The translations under genes were made by a program, and so were the position numbers. DNA of 64,000 nt from Thauera sp. K11 (GTDB taxonomy: Bacteria; Pseudomonadota; Gammaproteobacteria; Burkholderiales; Rhodocyclaceae), in contig NZ_CP023439.1 in assembly GCF_002354895.1 (NCBI RefSeq), forward strand, positions 3,348,001 through 3,412,000, given 5' to 3'. This document shows, piece after piece, positions 27,217-38,215 of the stretch. Under the pieces are notes generated by a model, which saw only the letters and a program-made list of their open reading frames with translations, did no database searches and was not told the DNA's origin. Each line of letters starts with the position of its first letter. The stretch's first letter is position 1.

Positions 27217-29205
27217 TCACTCGAACTCGATGATGACCTCGTCCACCGCCAGGCTGGCGCCCGCGCTGGCGACGATCTTCTTCACCTTGCCGTCGTTGTC
27301 GGCCTTGAGCACGTTCTCCATCTTCATCGCCTCGATGACGGCGAGCTTCTCGCCCGCCTTGACTTCCTGGCCCTGTGCGACCGACACCTCGCGCAGCAGG
27401 CCGGGCATCGGCGACAGCAGGAACTTGGACAGGTCGGGCGGCAGCTTCTCGGGCATCAGCGACAGCAGGTGCGCGGCATGCCGGGTCATGACCATCGGCT
27501 CGACCTGCAGGCCGAAGTGCGAGATGCGGTAGCGCAGGCCGCGGCGCTCGAGCTGCAGGCAGATCGGCTCGCCATTGACCGTGCCCTTGAACAGAAGGTC
27601 GCCGAAACGCCAGTCGGACAGGATGCAGTAGGCTTTGCTTTCGCTGCGCATGACCATGCCGCCGTCGACCTGTTCGACCGAGACCGGGTACTGCCTGCCG
27701 CCCATGACCACCACCCAGTCCCTGGCCACGCTGCGGCCATGGCCGGGGAGCTGGCCTTCGATCCGCACCGCGCGCTGGATGTAGCGCATGCGGGCGAAGG
27801 TGGCGATGGCGGCGAGCAGGGCCGGGTCGTCGTGCGGCACCATGGAGGCGTCGAAGCCCTGCGGGTATTCCTCGGCGATGAAGCCGGTGTTGAAGTGGCC
27901 CGAGCAGAAACGCGGGTGCTGCAGCAGCGCGGCCTGGAACGGGATGTTGGAGCTGATGCCGCGGATCACGAAGGCATTGAGCGCGTCGCGCATGCGCGCG
28001 ATCGCCTGCTCGCGGTCGCGGCCGTGCACGATGAGCTTGGCGATCATCGAGTCGTAGTACATCGAGATTTCGCCGCCTTCATACACGCCGGTGTCGACGC
28101 GCACCTGGCCGGGGATCTCTTCCGGCGGCTGGAACTTCACCAGCCGGCCGGTGGAGGGCAGGAAGCCGCGGAACGGGTCCTCGGCGTTGATGCGGCATTC
28201 CATCGACCAGCCGTCGAGCTTGATGTCTCCCTGCCCGAAGGAAAGCTTTTCGCCCGCCGCGACGCGGATCATCTGCTCGACGAGGTCGATGCCGGTGATG
28301 TTCTCGGTGACCGGATGCTCCACCTGCAGGCGGGTGTTCATCTCGAGGAAGTAGAAGCTCTTGTCGGCGCCGACGACGAATTCCACCGTGCCGGCCGACT
28401 GGTAGTTCACCGCGCGCGCCAGCGCGACCGCCTGCTCGCCCATCGCCTTGCGCGTGGCGGCGTCGAGGAAGGGGCTCGGCGCCTCTTCGATGACCTTCTG
28501 GTGGCGGCGCTGGATGGAGCACTCGCGCTCGTGCAGGTACACCACGTTGCCGTGGGCGTCGCCCAGCACCTGGATCTCGATGTGGCGCGGCTCGACGACG
28601 AACTTCTCGATGAACACGCGATCGTCGCCGAAGCTGTTGCGCGCCTCATTGACGCAGGAGGCGAAGCCTTCGTGCGCTTCCTTGTCGTCGTGGGCCACGC
28701 GCAGGCCCTTGCCGCCGCCGCCGGCCGACGCCTTGATCATGACCGGGTAGCCGATCTTCCTCGCGATCTCGACCGCCTCGTCCGGGCCGGAGATGGCGTC
28801 GTTGTAGCCGGGAATGGTGTTGACGCCGGCTCCCATCGCCAGCTTCTTCGACTCGATCTTGTCGCCCATCTTGCCGACCGAGTAATGCTTGGGGCCGATG
28901 AAGACGATGCCTTCCTCTTCCAGCCGGCGCGAGAACTCTTCGTTCTCGGACAGGAAGCCGTAGCCCGGGTGCACCGCTTCGGCACCGGTCTCCTTGCAGG
29001 CGGCGATGATCTTGTCCATCACCAGGTAGGATTCCTTGGACGGCGCCGCGCCGATGCACACCGCCTCGTCGGCGAGGTCGACGTGCAGCGCGTCCTTGTC
29101 CGCCACCGAATACACGGCGACCGTCTTGATGCCCATCCTGCGGGCGGTCTTGATGACGCGGCAGGCGATTTCACCGCGGTTTGCAATCAGTATCTTTTTA
29201 AACAT
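27217..29205 (-). CDS. pccA: Propionyl-CoA carboxylase alpha subunit (biotin carboxylase plus BCCP)
   Basis: 662 residues. Biotin carboxylase domain at 1-450 (MFKKILIANRGEIACRV, ATP-grasp loop KASAGGGGKGLRV, MNTRLQVEHPVTE), a middle BT-type domain, and a C-terminal biotinyl domain with EAMKMEN, biotinylated at Lys628. The BT domain and the ~662 length fit propionyl- rather than acetyl-CoA carboxylase, and pccB, meaB and mcm lie upstream. It makes (S)-methylmalonyl-CoA from propionyl-CoA with ATP and bicarbonate. The start at 29205 follows a leader in which the first codons of the gene are duplicated and the start codon sits in the loop of a 15-bp hairpin. Confidence 0.93.
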   Translation of the reverse strand: MFKKILIANRGEIACRVIKTARRMGIKTVAVYSVADKDALHVDLADEAVCIGAAPSKESYLVMDKIIAACKETGAEAVHPGYGFLSENEEFSRRLEEEGIVFIGPKHYSVGKMGDKIESKKLAMGAGVNTIPGYNDAISGPDEAVEIARKIGYPVMIKASAGGGGKGLRVAHDDKEAHEGFASCVNEARNSFGDDRVFIEKFVVEPRHIEIQVLGDAHGNVVYLHERECSIQRRHQKVIEEAPSPFLDAATRKAMGEQAVALARAVNYQSAGTVEFVVGADKSFYFLEMNTRLQVEHPVTENITGIDLVEQMIRVAAGEKLSFGQGDIKLDGWSMECRINAEDPFRGFLPSTGRLVKFQPPEEIPGQVRVDTGVYEGGEISMYYDSMIAKLIVHGRDREQAIARMRDALNAFVIRGISSNIPFQAALLQHPRFCSGHFNTGFIAEEYPQGFDASMVPHDDPALLAAIATFARMRYIQRAVRIEGQLPGHGRSVARDWVVVMGGRQYPVSVEQVDGGMVMRSESKAYCILSDWRFGDLLFKGTVNGEPICLQLERRGLRYRISHFGLQVEPMVMTRHAAHLLSLMPEKLPPDLSKFLLSPMPGLLREVSVAQGQEVKAGEKLAVIEAMKMENVLKADNDGKVKKIVASAGASLAVDEVIIEFE

Positions 29206-29320
29206 TCGTGGTCTCCGCGGTGAAATCGCGGCGCGCTGCGCGCGCCAGGCGATGTGACTGCGTCGCTGCGCCGCTTTGCGGCTGGTCACCGCGGTTTGCA
29301 ATCAGTATCTTCTTGAACAT
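29165..29320 (-). promoter_or_regulatory. Structured pccA leader with duplicated gene start and alternative hairpins
   Basis: Bases 29165-29179 and 29215-29229 are perfect 15-base reverse complements, placing the pccA start codon (29203-29205) in a 35-base loop. Bases 29286-29320 repeat 29171-29205, the first codons of pccA, with 33 of 35 bases equal, 115 bases upstream. The middle arm (29215-29223) can pair instead with 29286-29294, so two exclusive hairpins are possible. This looks like translation-dependent control of pccA. Confidence 0.6.
29198..29320 (-). CDS. Leader peptide: truncated duplicate of the pccA start
   Basis: A 40-codon frame beginning MFKKILIANRG, identical to the first 11 residues of PccA, then an unrelated basic tail (SHRLARAARRDF) and a TAA that overlaps the pccA start region (the ATG of pccA lies just before the stop, eight bases of overlap). 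It begins 23 bases after the pccB stop. Its ribosomes would open the hairpin that masks the pccA start, so it may act as a coupling leader. It could equally be a passive relic of a duplication. Expression is not proven. Confidence 0.45.
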   Translation of the reverse strand: MFKKILIANRGDQPQSGAATQSHRLARAARRDFTAETTNV

Positions 29321-29343
29321 GAGTAGGTAGCCTCGTGCGGCGA

Positions 29344-30876
<1,533 letters not shown>

Positions 30877-30964
30877 TGTTTGACCTCCTATCGGATTTTT
30901 CTGAGTGCCCCGCCCGGCGGCGGGGACGTTCGTCGTTTCGCGTCGCTTCTTTCCCTGCCCGGCT

Positions 30965-32071
30965 TCAGCCCAGATGGCCGAGCAGGCGCTGGGCCGCGGC
31001 CGCGGGCGTGGTCGCCCCCGCTTCCACCGCGCGCGCCAGCGAGGGCAGTTCGTCCTTCACCCGGGGATGGCCGCGGAAGCGGCTGCGCAGCCCGGCATCG
31101 ATCAGGTCCCACATCCATGCGAGGGCCTGGTGGCGCCGCTTCGCGTCGAATTCGCCGGACTTCACGAGGGCGGCGCGATAGCCGGCGACTTCCTTCCAGA
31201 AGTCGGCGATGCCCTGCTTCTGCAGCGCCGACAGCGTCAGTACCGGCACCGTCCAGTTCGGGCTGGCCGGGCGCAGCATGTGCAGCGCGGTCTTCATCTG
31301 CGCCTGGGCGCGGGTGGCGGCCATCGGGTCGATGTCGGCCTTGTTGACGACGATCAGGTCGGCAAGCTCCATGATCCCCTTCTTGATCGCCTGCAGGTCG
31401 TCGCCGGCATTGGGCAGTTGCAGCAGGCAGAAGATGTCGGTCATGCCGGCCACCGCGGTCTCCGACTGGCCGACGCCCACGGTCTCGACGATGATCACGT
31501 CGAAGCCGGCGGCCTCGCACACCAGCATCGTCTCGCGCGTCTTTTCCGCGACGCCGCCCAGGCTGCCGGCCGACGGGCTGGGGCGGATGAAGGCGGCGGG
31601 GTTCTGGCTCAGCAGTTCCATGCGCGTCTTGTCGCCGAGGATGGAGCCGCCCGTCAGCGACGAGGACGGATCGACCGCGAGCACCGCGACCCGCATGCCC
31701 TGCCCGATCAGGTACAGGCCGAGCGCCTCGATGAAGGTCGACTTGCCCACCCCCGGCACGCCGGAGATGCCGACCCGCATCGCGCCGCCGGTATGCGGCA
31801 GCAGCGCCTCGAGCACCTGGCGCGCACGCGCCTTGTGGTCCTCCCGCTGCGACTCGATGAGCGTGATCGTCTTCGCCAGCGGCCGCAGCCGGCGCGCCAG
31901 CACGCCGTCGACCAGCGCGCGGTCGGCATCGGTCAGCGGCGCCGCATGCGCCAGCGGGTTTTCGGGCATGTTCATCGTCATCGGGTCGGGGACTGGAGAA
32001 CGCGGGGCCGGTGCACACCGCGGCGCGGGCTGGGGCATCGCGCCCGCGACCTGCGCCGCGGCCGCGGTCAT
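30965..32071 (-). CDS. meaB: Methylmalonyl-CoA mutase-associated GTPase MeaB
   Basis: Up to 368 residues. G3E-family GTPase with Walker [38 protein letters not shown] and the base-specificity motif NKAD. It guards and reloads adenosylcobalamin in the mutase. The ATG at 32071 overlaps the mcm stop (ATGA), which I take as the start by coupling; an in-frame ATG 30 codons later (MTMNMPEN) would give 338 residues, closer to the usual family length, and neither has a good ribosome site. It follows mcm directly, the standard arrangement. Confidence 0.92.
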   Translation of the reverse strand: MTAAAAQVAGAMPQPAPRCAPAPRSPVPDPMTMNMPENPLAHAAPLTDADRALVDGVLARRLRPLAKTITLIESQREDHKARARQVLEALLPHTGGAMRVGISGVPGVGKSTFIEALGLYLIGQGMRVAVLAVDPSSSLTGGSILGDKTRMELLSQNPAAFIRPSPSAGSLGGVAEKTRETMLVCEAAGFDVIIVETVGVGQSETAVAGMTDIFCLLQLPNAGDDLQAIKKGIMELADLIVVNKADIDPMAATRAQAQMKTALHMLRPASPNWTVPVLTLSALQKQGIADFWKEVAGYRAALVKSGEFDAKRRHQALAWMWDLIDAGLRSRFRGHPRVKDELPSLARAVEAGATTPAAAAQRLLGHLG

Positions 32072-34230
32072 GCGGCGCGCGCGGCGCGGATCTGCCTGAG
32101 CACCTCGCGGGCCGACTTCGGGATCGGCGTGCCCGGACCGAAGATGCCCTTGGCGCCGGCGGCATACAGGGCGTCGTAGTCCTGCGCCGGGATCACGCCG
32201 CCGACGAAGACGATGATGTCGTCCGCACCCTGCTCCTTCAGCGACTTGATGATCGCCGGCACCAGCGTCTTGTGGCCGGCGGCGAGGCTGGAGCAGCCCA
32301 CCGCGTGCACGTCGTTCTCGACCGCGTGGCGGGCGGCCTCTTCCGGGGTCTGGAAGAGCGGGCCGATGTCGATGTCGAAGCCGAGGTCGGCGAAGGCCGA
32401 GGCCACCACCTTGGCGCCGCGGTCGTGGCCGTCCTGGCCGAGCTTGGCGATCATGATGCGCGGGCGGCGGCCTTCCTCGGCGACGAAGGCTTCGATCTCG
32501 GCCTTCAGCGCATTCCAGTCCGCATCCTCGTCGACGACGCCGCCATACACGCCGGACACGGCCTGCGGATTGGCGCGATAGCGGCCGAAGACGATCTCCA
32601 GCGCATCGGAGATCTCGCCGACGGTGGCGCGCAGGCGCACCGCCCTGATGGCGAGGTCGAGCAGGTTGCCTTCGCCGCCGCGCGCGCATGCGGTGAGCGC
32701 GGCCAGCGCGGCGTCGACGTCGGCCTGGTCGCGGGTGGCGCGGATGCGCGCCAGACGCTCGATCTGGGCCTCGCGCACGACGTGGTTGTCGATGTCGAGG
32801 ATGTCGATCGGGTCTTCCTTGGCGAGCCTGTACTTGTTGACGCCGACGATGACGTCCTTGCCGGAATCGATGCGCGCCTGCTTCTCGGCGGCGCATTCCT
32901 CGACCTTCATCTTGGCCCAGCCGGATTCGACGGCGCGGGTCATGCCGCCCATGGCCTCGATCTCCTCGATCAGCGCCCATGCCTTGTCGGCCATGTCCTG
33001 GGTGAGCTTTTCCATCAGGTAGGAGCCGGCCCACGGGTCGACGACGCTGCAGATGTGGGTCTCTTCCTGGATGATGATCTGCGTGTTGCGCGCGACGCGG
33101 GCGGAGAACTCGGTCGGCAGCGCGATGGCCTCGTCGAGCGCGTTGGTGTGCAGCGACTGGGTGCCGCCGAACACCGCGGCCATCGCCTCGATGGTGGTGC
33201 GCACCACGTTGTTGTACGGGTCCTGCTCGGTGAGCGACCAGCCGGAGGTCTGCGAATGCGTGCGCAGCATCATCGACTTGGCGCTCTTCGGGTCGAACTG
33301 CTTCATGATCCGCCACCACAGCAGGCGCCCGGCCCGCATCTTGGCGATCTCGAGATAGAAGTTCATGCCCACCGCCCAGAAGAAGGACAGGCGGCCGGCG
33401 AAGGTGTCGACGTCCATGCCGCTGGCGATGCCGGTGCGCACGTACTCCAGGCCGTCGGCGAGCGTGAAGGCGAGTTCGATCGCCTGGTTCGCGCCCGCTT
33501 CCTGGATGTGGTAGCCCGAGATCGAGATGCTGTTGAACTTGGGCATGTTGGCCGACGTGTACTGGAAGATGTCGGCGATGATCTTCATCGACGGCGTCGG
33601 CGGGTAGATGTAGGTGTTGCGGACCATGAACTCCTTGAGGATGTCGTTCTGGATGGTCCCCGAGAGCTGCTCCTGCTTCACGCCCTGCTCTTCGGCGGCG
33701 ACGATATAGCCGGCGAGGATGGGCAGCACCGCGCCGTTCATCGTCATCGACACCGAGATCCTGTCGAGCGGAATGCCGTCGAACAGGATCTTCATGTCCT
33801 CCACCGAGTCGATCGCCACGCCGGCCTTGCCGACGTCGCCCAGCACGCGGGGATTGTCGGAGTCGTAGCCGCGGTGGGTGGCGAGGTCGAACGCCACCGA
33901 CACACCCTGGCCGCCGGCGGCGAGCGCCTTGCGGTAGAAGGCGTTGGATTCCTCGGCGGTGGAGAAGCCGGCGTACTGGCGGATGGTCCACGGCTTCACC
34001 GCGTACATGGTGGGCTGGGGGCCGCGCAGGAACGGCTCGAAGCCGGGCAGCGTGTCGGCGTGCTTGAGCCCTTCCAGGTCGGCCGCGGTATACAGCGGCT
34101 TGACCGTCAGCCCTTCGGGCGTGGTCCAGTTCAGCTTGTCCAGATCGCCGCCCGGCGCCTGCCTGGCGGCGGCTTTCTTCCATGCCTCCAGATCCGGCTG
34201 CGGATAGACGGGCTCGTTCGCGTTCGACAT
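32068..34230 (-). CDS. scpA: Methylmalonyl-CoA mutase (single-chain)
   Basis: 720 residues. An N-terminal TIM barrel binds substrate ([21 protein letters not shown] with the catalytic Tyr and RQYAG segment), and a C-terminal B12 domain carries DGHDRG as the lower-ligand motif and GGVIPAQDY. Converts (R)-methylmalonyl-CoA to succinyl-CoA with adenosylcobalamin. Size and homodimer-type sequence match ScpA/MutB. The start at 34230 has GAGAGGATC upstream. Overlaps meaB by four bases and is followed by pccB and pccA: a complete propionyl-CoA to succinyl-CoA operon, apart from the epimerase, for which the VOC gene at 25.7 kb is a candidate. Confidence 0.95.
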   Translation of the reverse strand: MSNANEPVYPQPDLEAWKKAAARQAPGGDLDKLNWTTPEGLTVKPLYTAADLEGLKHADTLPGFEPFLRGPQPTMYAVKPWTIRQYAGFSTAEESNAFYRKALAAGGQGVSVAFDLATHRGYDSDNPRVLGDVGKAGVAIDSVEDMKILFDGIPLDRISVSMTMNGAVLPILAGYIVAAEEQGVKQEQLSGTIQNDILKEFMVRNTYIYPPTPSMKIIADIFQYTSANMPKFNSISISGYHIQEAGANQAIELAFTLADGLEYVRTGIASGMDVDTFAGRLSFFWAVGMNFYLEIAKMRAGRLLWWRIMKQFDPKSAKSMMLRTHSQTSGWSLTEQDPYNNVVRTTIEAMAAVFGGTQSLHTNALDEAIALPTEFSARVARNTQIIIQEETHICSVVDPWAGSYLMEKLTQDMADKAWALIEEIEAMGGMTRAVESGWAKMKVEECAAEKQARIDSGKDVIVGVNKYRLAKEDPIDILDIDNHVVREAQIERLARIRATRDQADVDAALAALTACARGGEGNLLDLAIRAVRLRATVGEISDALEIVFGRYRANPQAVSGVYGGVVDEDADWNALKAEIEAFVAEEGRRPRIMIAKLGQDGHDRGAKVVASAFADLGFDIDIGPLFQTPEEAARHAVENDVHAVGCSSLAAGHKTLVPAIIKSLKEQGADDIIVFVGGVIPAQDYDALYAAGAKGIFGPGTPIPKSAREVLRQIRAARAA

Positions 34231-34465
34231 GACTGATCCTCTCTGGCCATCGCGCCGCAGATGCGGCGTTGATATAGGGCGATGCACTGATCGATTGAAA
34301 TTCGCAACGCGGCGACATGCCGTCCGTGGCCGATGCCACGGACGGCCGCCGACGCCCCTTCGGCGACGCGGCCCCTCTCATGCTTGCCGGGCGCTGCCCG
34401 ACACCTCCCATGCCACGCCGCACGAAGGAAGTTGACTTGTACTACGGACGAAATAATACTTTATC

Positions 34466-34478
34466 CATAATTATGAAT
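34466..34478. promoter_or_regulatory. Candidate GntR operator between mcm and gntR
   Basis: The 328-base gap between the mcm and gntR starts has no gene; most is GC-rich. An AT-rich patch at 34450-34480 holds the perfect palindrome CATAATTATG (34466-34475) followed by AAT. ATAATTATGAAT recurs before the VOC gene at 25671. Divergent position fits an operator of the GntR protein acting on both mcm and its own gene. Confidence 0.6.
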
Positions 34479-34558
34479 GCAACGACCCTGGGAGACTGCC
34501 TCACCGCCGCCGCCGTCACGCCGCGGATACGTCTCCCGCAACGCCACCAGCCAATCTC

Positions 34559-35230
34559 ATGAGCGCCTCACGCATTGCCCCGCTCGCGCTGTACCAGGAA
34601 GTCGCCGAACGCCTGCGCGAACGCATCTTCTCGCACGAACTGCAGCCCGGCACCTGGGTCGACGAGCAGGCTCTGGCCGAGCAGTACGGCATCTCGCGCA
34701 CGCCGCTGCGCGAGGCCCTGAAGGTGCTGGCCGCGGAGGGGCTCGTCACGCTCAAGCCGCGGCGCGGCTGCTACGTCACCGAGATTTCCGACCGCGACCT
34801 CGACGAGATCTTCACCGTGATGGCGATGCTCGAGGGCGAGTGCGCACGGGCCTGCGCCGGCCGCGCGGGCGAATCCGACCTCTCGCGGCTGAAGTCCATC
34901 CATACCGATCTCGAACGCGCGGCCGGCAAGCAGGACATCGATCGCTTCTTCGAGGCCAACCAGGCTTTCCACCAGGCGATCCAGCAGATCGCCGACAACC
35001 GCTGGCTGCTGCAGGTGATCGAGGATCTGCGCAAGGTGATCAAGCTGTCGCGCCACCATTCGCTGTTCTCGGAAGGCCGCCTGGAACAGGCGCTGGCCGA
35101 GCACCGCGCGATCCTCGACGCGCTGCTCGAACGCGACACCGGCGCCGCCGAGGCGCGCATGCGCGAGCACATCCGCAGCGGCCGCACGGCGCTGGAGCGC
35201 ATCGCGCGGGCAAAGAGCAAGGTGGCCTGA
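34559..35230 (+). CDS. GntR-family regulator (FadR/FCD type)
   Basis: 223 residues. The N-terminal winged helix (LYQEVAERLRERIFSHELQPG, then LAEQYGISRTPLREALKVLAAEGLV at ~35-60) is followed by an all-helical FCD effector domain with metal-ligand positions typical of the family (EANQAFHQAI, LAEHRAILDAL, MREHIRSG). It lies divergent from the mcm-meaB-pccB-pccA operon and probably represses it in response to a propionate-derived acid or CoA ester; the palindrome between them is the likely site. No strong ribosome site was seen; the start follows family length. Confidence 0.88.
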   Translation: MSASRIAPLALYQEVAERLRERIFSHELQPGTWVDEQALAEQYGISRTPLREALKVLAAEGLVTLKPRRGCYVTEISDRDLDEIFTVMAMLEGECARACAGRAGESDLSRLKSIHTDLERAAGKQDIDRFFEANQAFHQAIQQIADNRWLLQVIEDLRKVIKLSRHHSLFSEGRLEQALAEHRAILDALLERDTGAAEARMREHIRSGRTALERIARAKSKVA

Positions 35231-35252
35231 CCGGCGGCGCCCGGCGCGGGCG

Positions 35253-36548
35253 TCAGCCCTCGCCGGAGCCGTCGCGCGTGACCAGCACTTGGTCGATGCG
35301 ATAGTTGTCGATGTCGACCACCTCGAAGGTATAGCCGCCGTAGTTCACCGAATCGGTACGGCGCGGCACCTTGCGCAGCGTGTACATCAGGAAGCCGGCG
35401 ATGGTCTCGTAGTTGTCGAAGCCCTCGAACTGGGCGATGTCCAGCGCCGCCATCACGTCCTCGATCGGGGTCGCGCCGTCGATCAGCCACGAGTTGTCGT
35501 CGCGGCGCACGATCATGTCCTCCTGGAAGGGGCTGACGAGTTCGCCCATCACCGTGCTCATGACGTCCTGCAGCGTCAGCAGGCCGACGACGAGCGCGTA
35601 TTCGTTGACCACCAGCGCGAAGTCCTCCTTCGCATCGCGGAAGCGCTCCAGCGCCTCGAACAGGCTCAGCGAATCGGGCAGCACCAGCACGTTGCGCACG
35701 ATGGGCGCGTTGCGCAGCGACAGTGGCTGGCCGTCGAGGATGCGCGGCAGGATGTCCTTCCAGTCCACGTAGCCGATCACGTTGTCGATCGCGTCCTTGC
35801 ACACCGGGAACTTGCCGTGCGGGCTGGCGGCGATCTTGTTGCGGATGCTTTCCTCGGACTCGGCCAGGGTCAGGAACACGATGCTGTCGCGCGCGGTCAT
35901 CGCCGACGGCACGATGCGCGTATCGAGTTCGAACACGTTGCTGATCAACTGCTGCTCCTGGCGCAGCAGCACGCCGGCCTGCGCGCCGGCATCGGCCATC
36001 GCGACGATGTCGCCGGCGGTGATGTCCTCGGGCCGCGCGCTGGGCAGCTTGAAGAAGCGCAGCAGGCGGTCCGCGATGCCGTCGAACATCCAGACCAGCG
36101 GCGCGAACAGCCACATGCACAACTGGATCGGCTGCACCACGGCCATCGCCACCGCCTCGGGCCGCACCATGGCGATGCGCTTGGGCATCACGTCGGCGAA
36201 CAGCACGAACAGCGAGGTCACGAAGCCGAAGGCGATCAGGAAGCCGATGGTGTCGAGATGGACGCCGTCGTACAACGGGCGCAGCAGGTCGGCGACCTGC
36301 GGCGACAGCGCCTGCTCGCCGACGATGCCGCCCAGGATGGCGATCGCGTTGAGGGCGATCTGCACCACGGTGAAGAAGTGCCCCGGATTCTGCTGCAGCG
36401 CGAGCACGCGCGCCGCCGGCTCCCTGCCCTCGTCGGCGAGCTGGCGCAGCTTGATCTTGCGCGAGGCGGCCAACGAGATCTCGGCCAGGGAGAAAAACGC
36501 GCTGACGGCGATCAGCAGCGCGATGGCGAACAACTGGTTGAGCAGCAC
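35253..36548 (-). CDS. CNNM/HlyC-CorC family membrane protein with CBS pair
   Basis: 431 residues. A DUF21/CNNM membrane domain with four spans (LFAIALLIAVSAFFSLAEISLAASR; FVTSLFVLFADVMPKRIAM) is followed by two CBS domains (~200-320) and a C-terminal CorC_HlyC domain (DNYETIAGFLMYTLRKVP). Such proteins are Mg or Na-linked transporters, often misnamed hemolysins. The ORF with an ATG start 18 codons upstream is less likely than GTG at 36548, which has CAGGAG five bases before it and starts at the membrane helix. It converges with gntR with only 22 bases between stops. Substrate unknown. Confidence 0.87.
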   Translation of the reverse strand: MLLNQLFAIALLIAVSAFFSLAEISLAASRKIKLRQLADEGREPAARVLALQQNPGHFFTVVQIALNAIAILGGIVGEQALSPQVADLLRPLYDGVHLDTIGFLIAFGFVTSLFVLFADVMPKRIAMVRPEAVAMAVVQPIQLCMWLFAPLVWMFDGIADRLLRFFKLPSARPEDITAGDIVAMADAGAQAGVLLRQEQQLISNVFELDTRIVPSAMTARDSIVFLTLAESEESIRNKIAASPHGKFPVCKDAIDNVIGYVDWKDILPRILDGQPLSLRNAPIVRNVLVLPDSLSLFEALERFRDAKEDFALVVNEYALVVGLLTLQDVMSTVMGELVSPFQEDMIVRRDDNSWLIDGATPIEDVMAALDIAQFEGFDNYETIAGFLMYTLRKVPRRTDSVNYGGYTFEVVDIDNYRIDQVLVTRDGSGEG

Positions 36549-36665
36549 GGCGACTCCTGCGGGAACGGCCCCACGCGCGGGATGCCGCGGGGGCGCCGGC
36601 ACGAGTCTATCACCTCGCCATCCGGCGCCGGCCGCCGCCTGGTGCGGCGCAGCAAGCGGCGGCCT

Positions 36666-38069
36666 TCAGTCTCCGGGGCGCGTCATGTCCGCCGGCACCA
36701 CCCAGCTCGCATACTGCTCCTCGCTCACGAAGCCGCTCGCCAGCGCCGCTGCACGCAGGCTCAGGCCCTCGTGCAGCGCCTTCTTCGCGATCTGCGCGGC
36801 GCGGTCGTAGCCGATGTGGCGGTTGAGCGCGGTGACCAGCATCAGGTTGGCGTCCAGGTGTTCGCGGATGCGTTCGGGATCGGGCTCGATGCCGCGTGCG
36901 CAATGCGCGTCGAAGGCCGCGCAGGCGTCGGCCAGCAGGTCGATGCTCTCGAGCACGTTGTGCGCCATGACCGGCTTGTACACGTTGAGCTGGAAATTGC
37001 CCTGGCTGCCGGCGAAGGCGACCGTGGCGTCGTTGCCGAACACCTGCGCGCAGACCATGGTGAGCGCCTCGCACTGGGTCGGATTCACCTTGCCCGGCAT
37101 GATGGACGAACCGGGCTCGTTCTCCGGGATGCGCAGTTCGCCGATGCCGCAGCGCGGCCCGCTGGCGAGCCAGCGCACGTCGTTGGCCGTCTTCATCAGC
37201 CCGCCGGCGAGCGTGCGCAGCGCGGCCGAAACCTGCACCAGCGCGTCGTGCGCGGCCAGCGCGAAGAACTTGTCCGGCGCGCTGCGCAGCGGCAGGCCCG
37301 TCAGCAGGCCGAGGATCTCGGCGGCGCGGGCGCCGAAGCGCGGATGTGCGTTGAGCCCGGTGCCCACCGCCGTGCCGCCGATCGCCAGGTCGTGCAGGCC
37401 GGGCAGCGCCGCGCGCACGGCGCCGAGGCCGAAGTCGATCTGCGCCACCCAGGCGCCGATCTCCTGCCCCAGCGTCACCGGCGTGGCGTCCTGCAGATGG
37501 GTGCGGCCGGTCTTCACCACGTCGGCGAAGGCGGCCGCCTTTGCCGCCAGCGTGTCGCGCAGGCGGCCGACCTCGGGAAACAGCCGCAGCTCCAGTTCGC
37601 CGAGGATCGCCACGTGCATCGCGGTCGGGAAGGTGTCGTTCGACGACTGGCCGCGATTGACGTGGTCGTTCGGATGCACCGGCGACCTGCCGCCGAGCGG
37701 CGCGCCGGCCATCTCGTTGGCACGGTTGGCGATCACCTCGTTGGCATTCATGTTGGACTGCGTGCCCGAGCCGGTCTGGAACACCACCAGCGGGAAATGC
37801 GCATCCAGCGCGCCGGCGATCACCTCGTCGGCGGCATGCACGATCAGCGCGGCCAGTTCGGGGGGAAGCTCGCCGAGTTCAGCATTGGCCTGGGCCGCGG
37901 CCTTCTTCAGCAGGCCCAGCGCGCGGATCATCGGCCGCCCCCAGCGAAAGCGCGCGACGCCGATCGGAAAGTGGTGCAGCGAGCGCTGCGTCTGCGCGCC
38001 CCAGTAGCGATCGGCCGCCACCTCGACCGGGCCCATGGAATCGTGTTCGATACGGATCGATGCCTGCAT
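36666..38069 (-). CDS. fumC: Class II fumarate hydratase
   Basis: 467 residues, exactly the length of E. coli FumC. It has the fumarase/aspartase signature [11 protein letters not shown] near residue 320, the [14 protein letters not shown] segment and [11 protein letters not shown] with the catalytic His. Interconverts fumarate and malate without an iron-sulfur cluster. The start has GGGAG six bases upstream. It lies between the CNNM gene and the actP terminator, as its own unit. FumC rather than aspartase because the fumarate-specific segments match; confidence in the family is very high. Confidence 0.93.
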   Translation of the reverse strand: MQASIRIEHDSMGPVEVAADRYWGAQTQRSLHHFPIGVARFRWGRPMIRALGLLKKAAAQANAELGELPPELAALIVHAADEVIAGALDAHFPLVVFQTGSGTQSNMNANEVIANRANEMAGAPLGGRSPVHPNDHVNRGQSSNDTFPTAMHVAILGELELRLFPEVGRLRDTLAAKAAAFADVVKTGRTHLQDATPVTLGQEIGAWVAQIDFGLGAVRAALPGLHDLAIGGTAVGTGLNAHPRFGARAAEILGLLTGLPLRSAPDKFFALAAHDALVQVSAALRTLAGGLMKTANDVRWLASGPRCGIGELRIPENEPGSSIMPGKVNPTQCEALTMVCAQVFGNDATVAFAGSQGNFQLNVYKPVMAHNVLESIDLLADACAAFDAHCARGIEPDPERIREHLDANLMLVTALNRHIGYDRAAQIAKKALHEGLSLRAAALASGFVSEEQYASWVVPADMTRPGD

Positions 38070-38129
38070 GAAGGTCTCCCGGCGGATGCGTGACGCCCGG
38101 TAGACGCCTCCCGGCACAACAGATTCCCC

Positions 38130-38169
38130 ACAAGACAAGACCCCGCCGCGGCCTGCGCCGGGCGGGGTC
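38130..38169 (-). terminator. Terminator after actP
   Basis: Nine-base arms GACCCCGCC (38139-38147) and GGCGGGGTC (38161-38169) with a 13-base loop; the minus-strand tail reads TTGTCTTGT. It lies 46 bases past the actP stop and before fumC, separating the two units. Confidence 0.65.
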
Positions 38170-38215
38170 GGAGGTCGTTTCCGCGGACGCCGTCCGGCGT
38201 CCGCGGACGGCGGCA

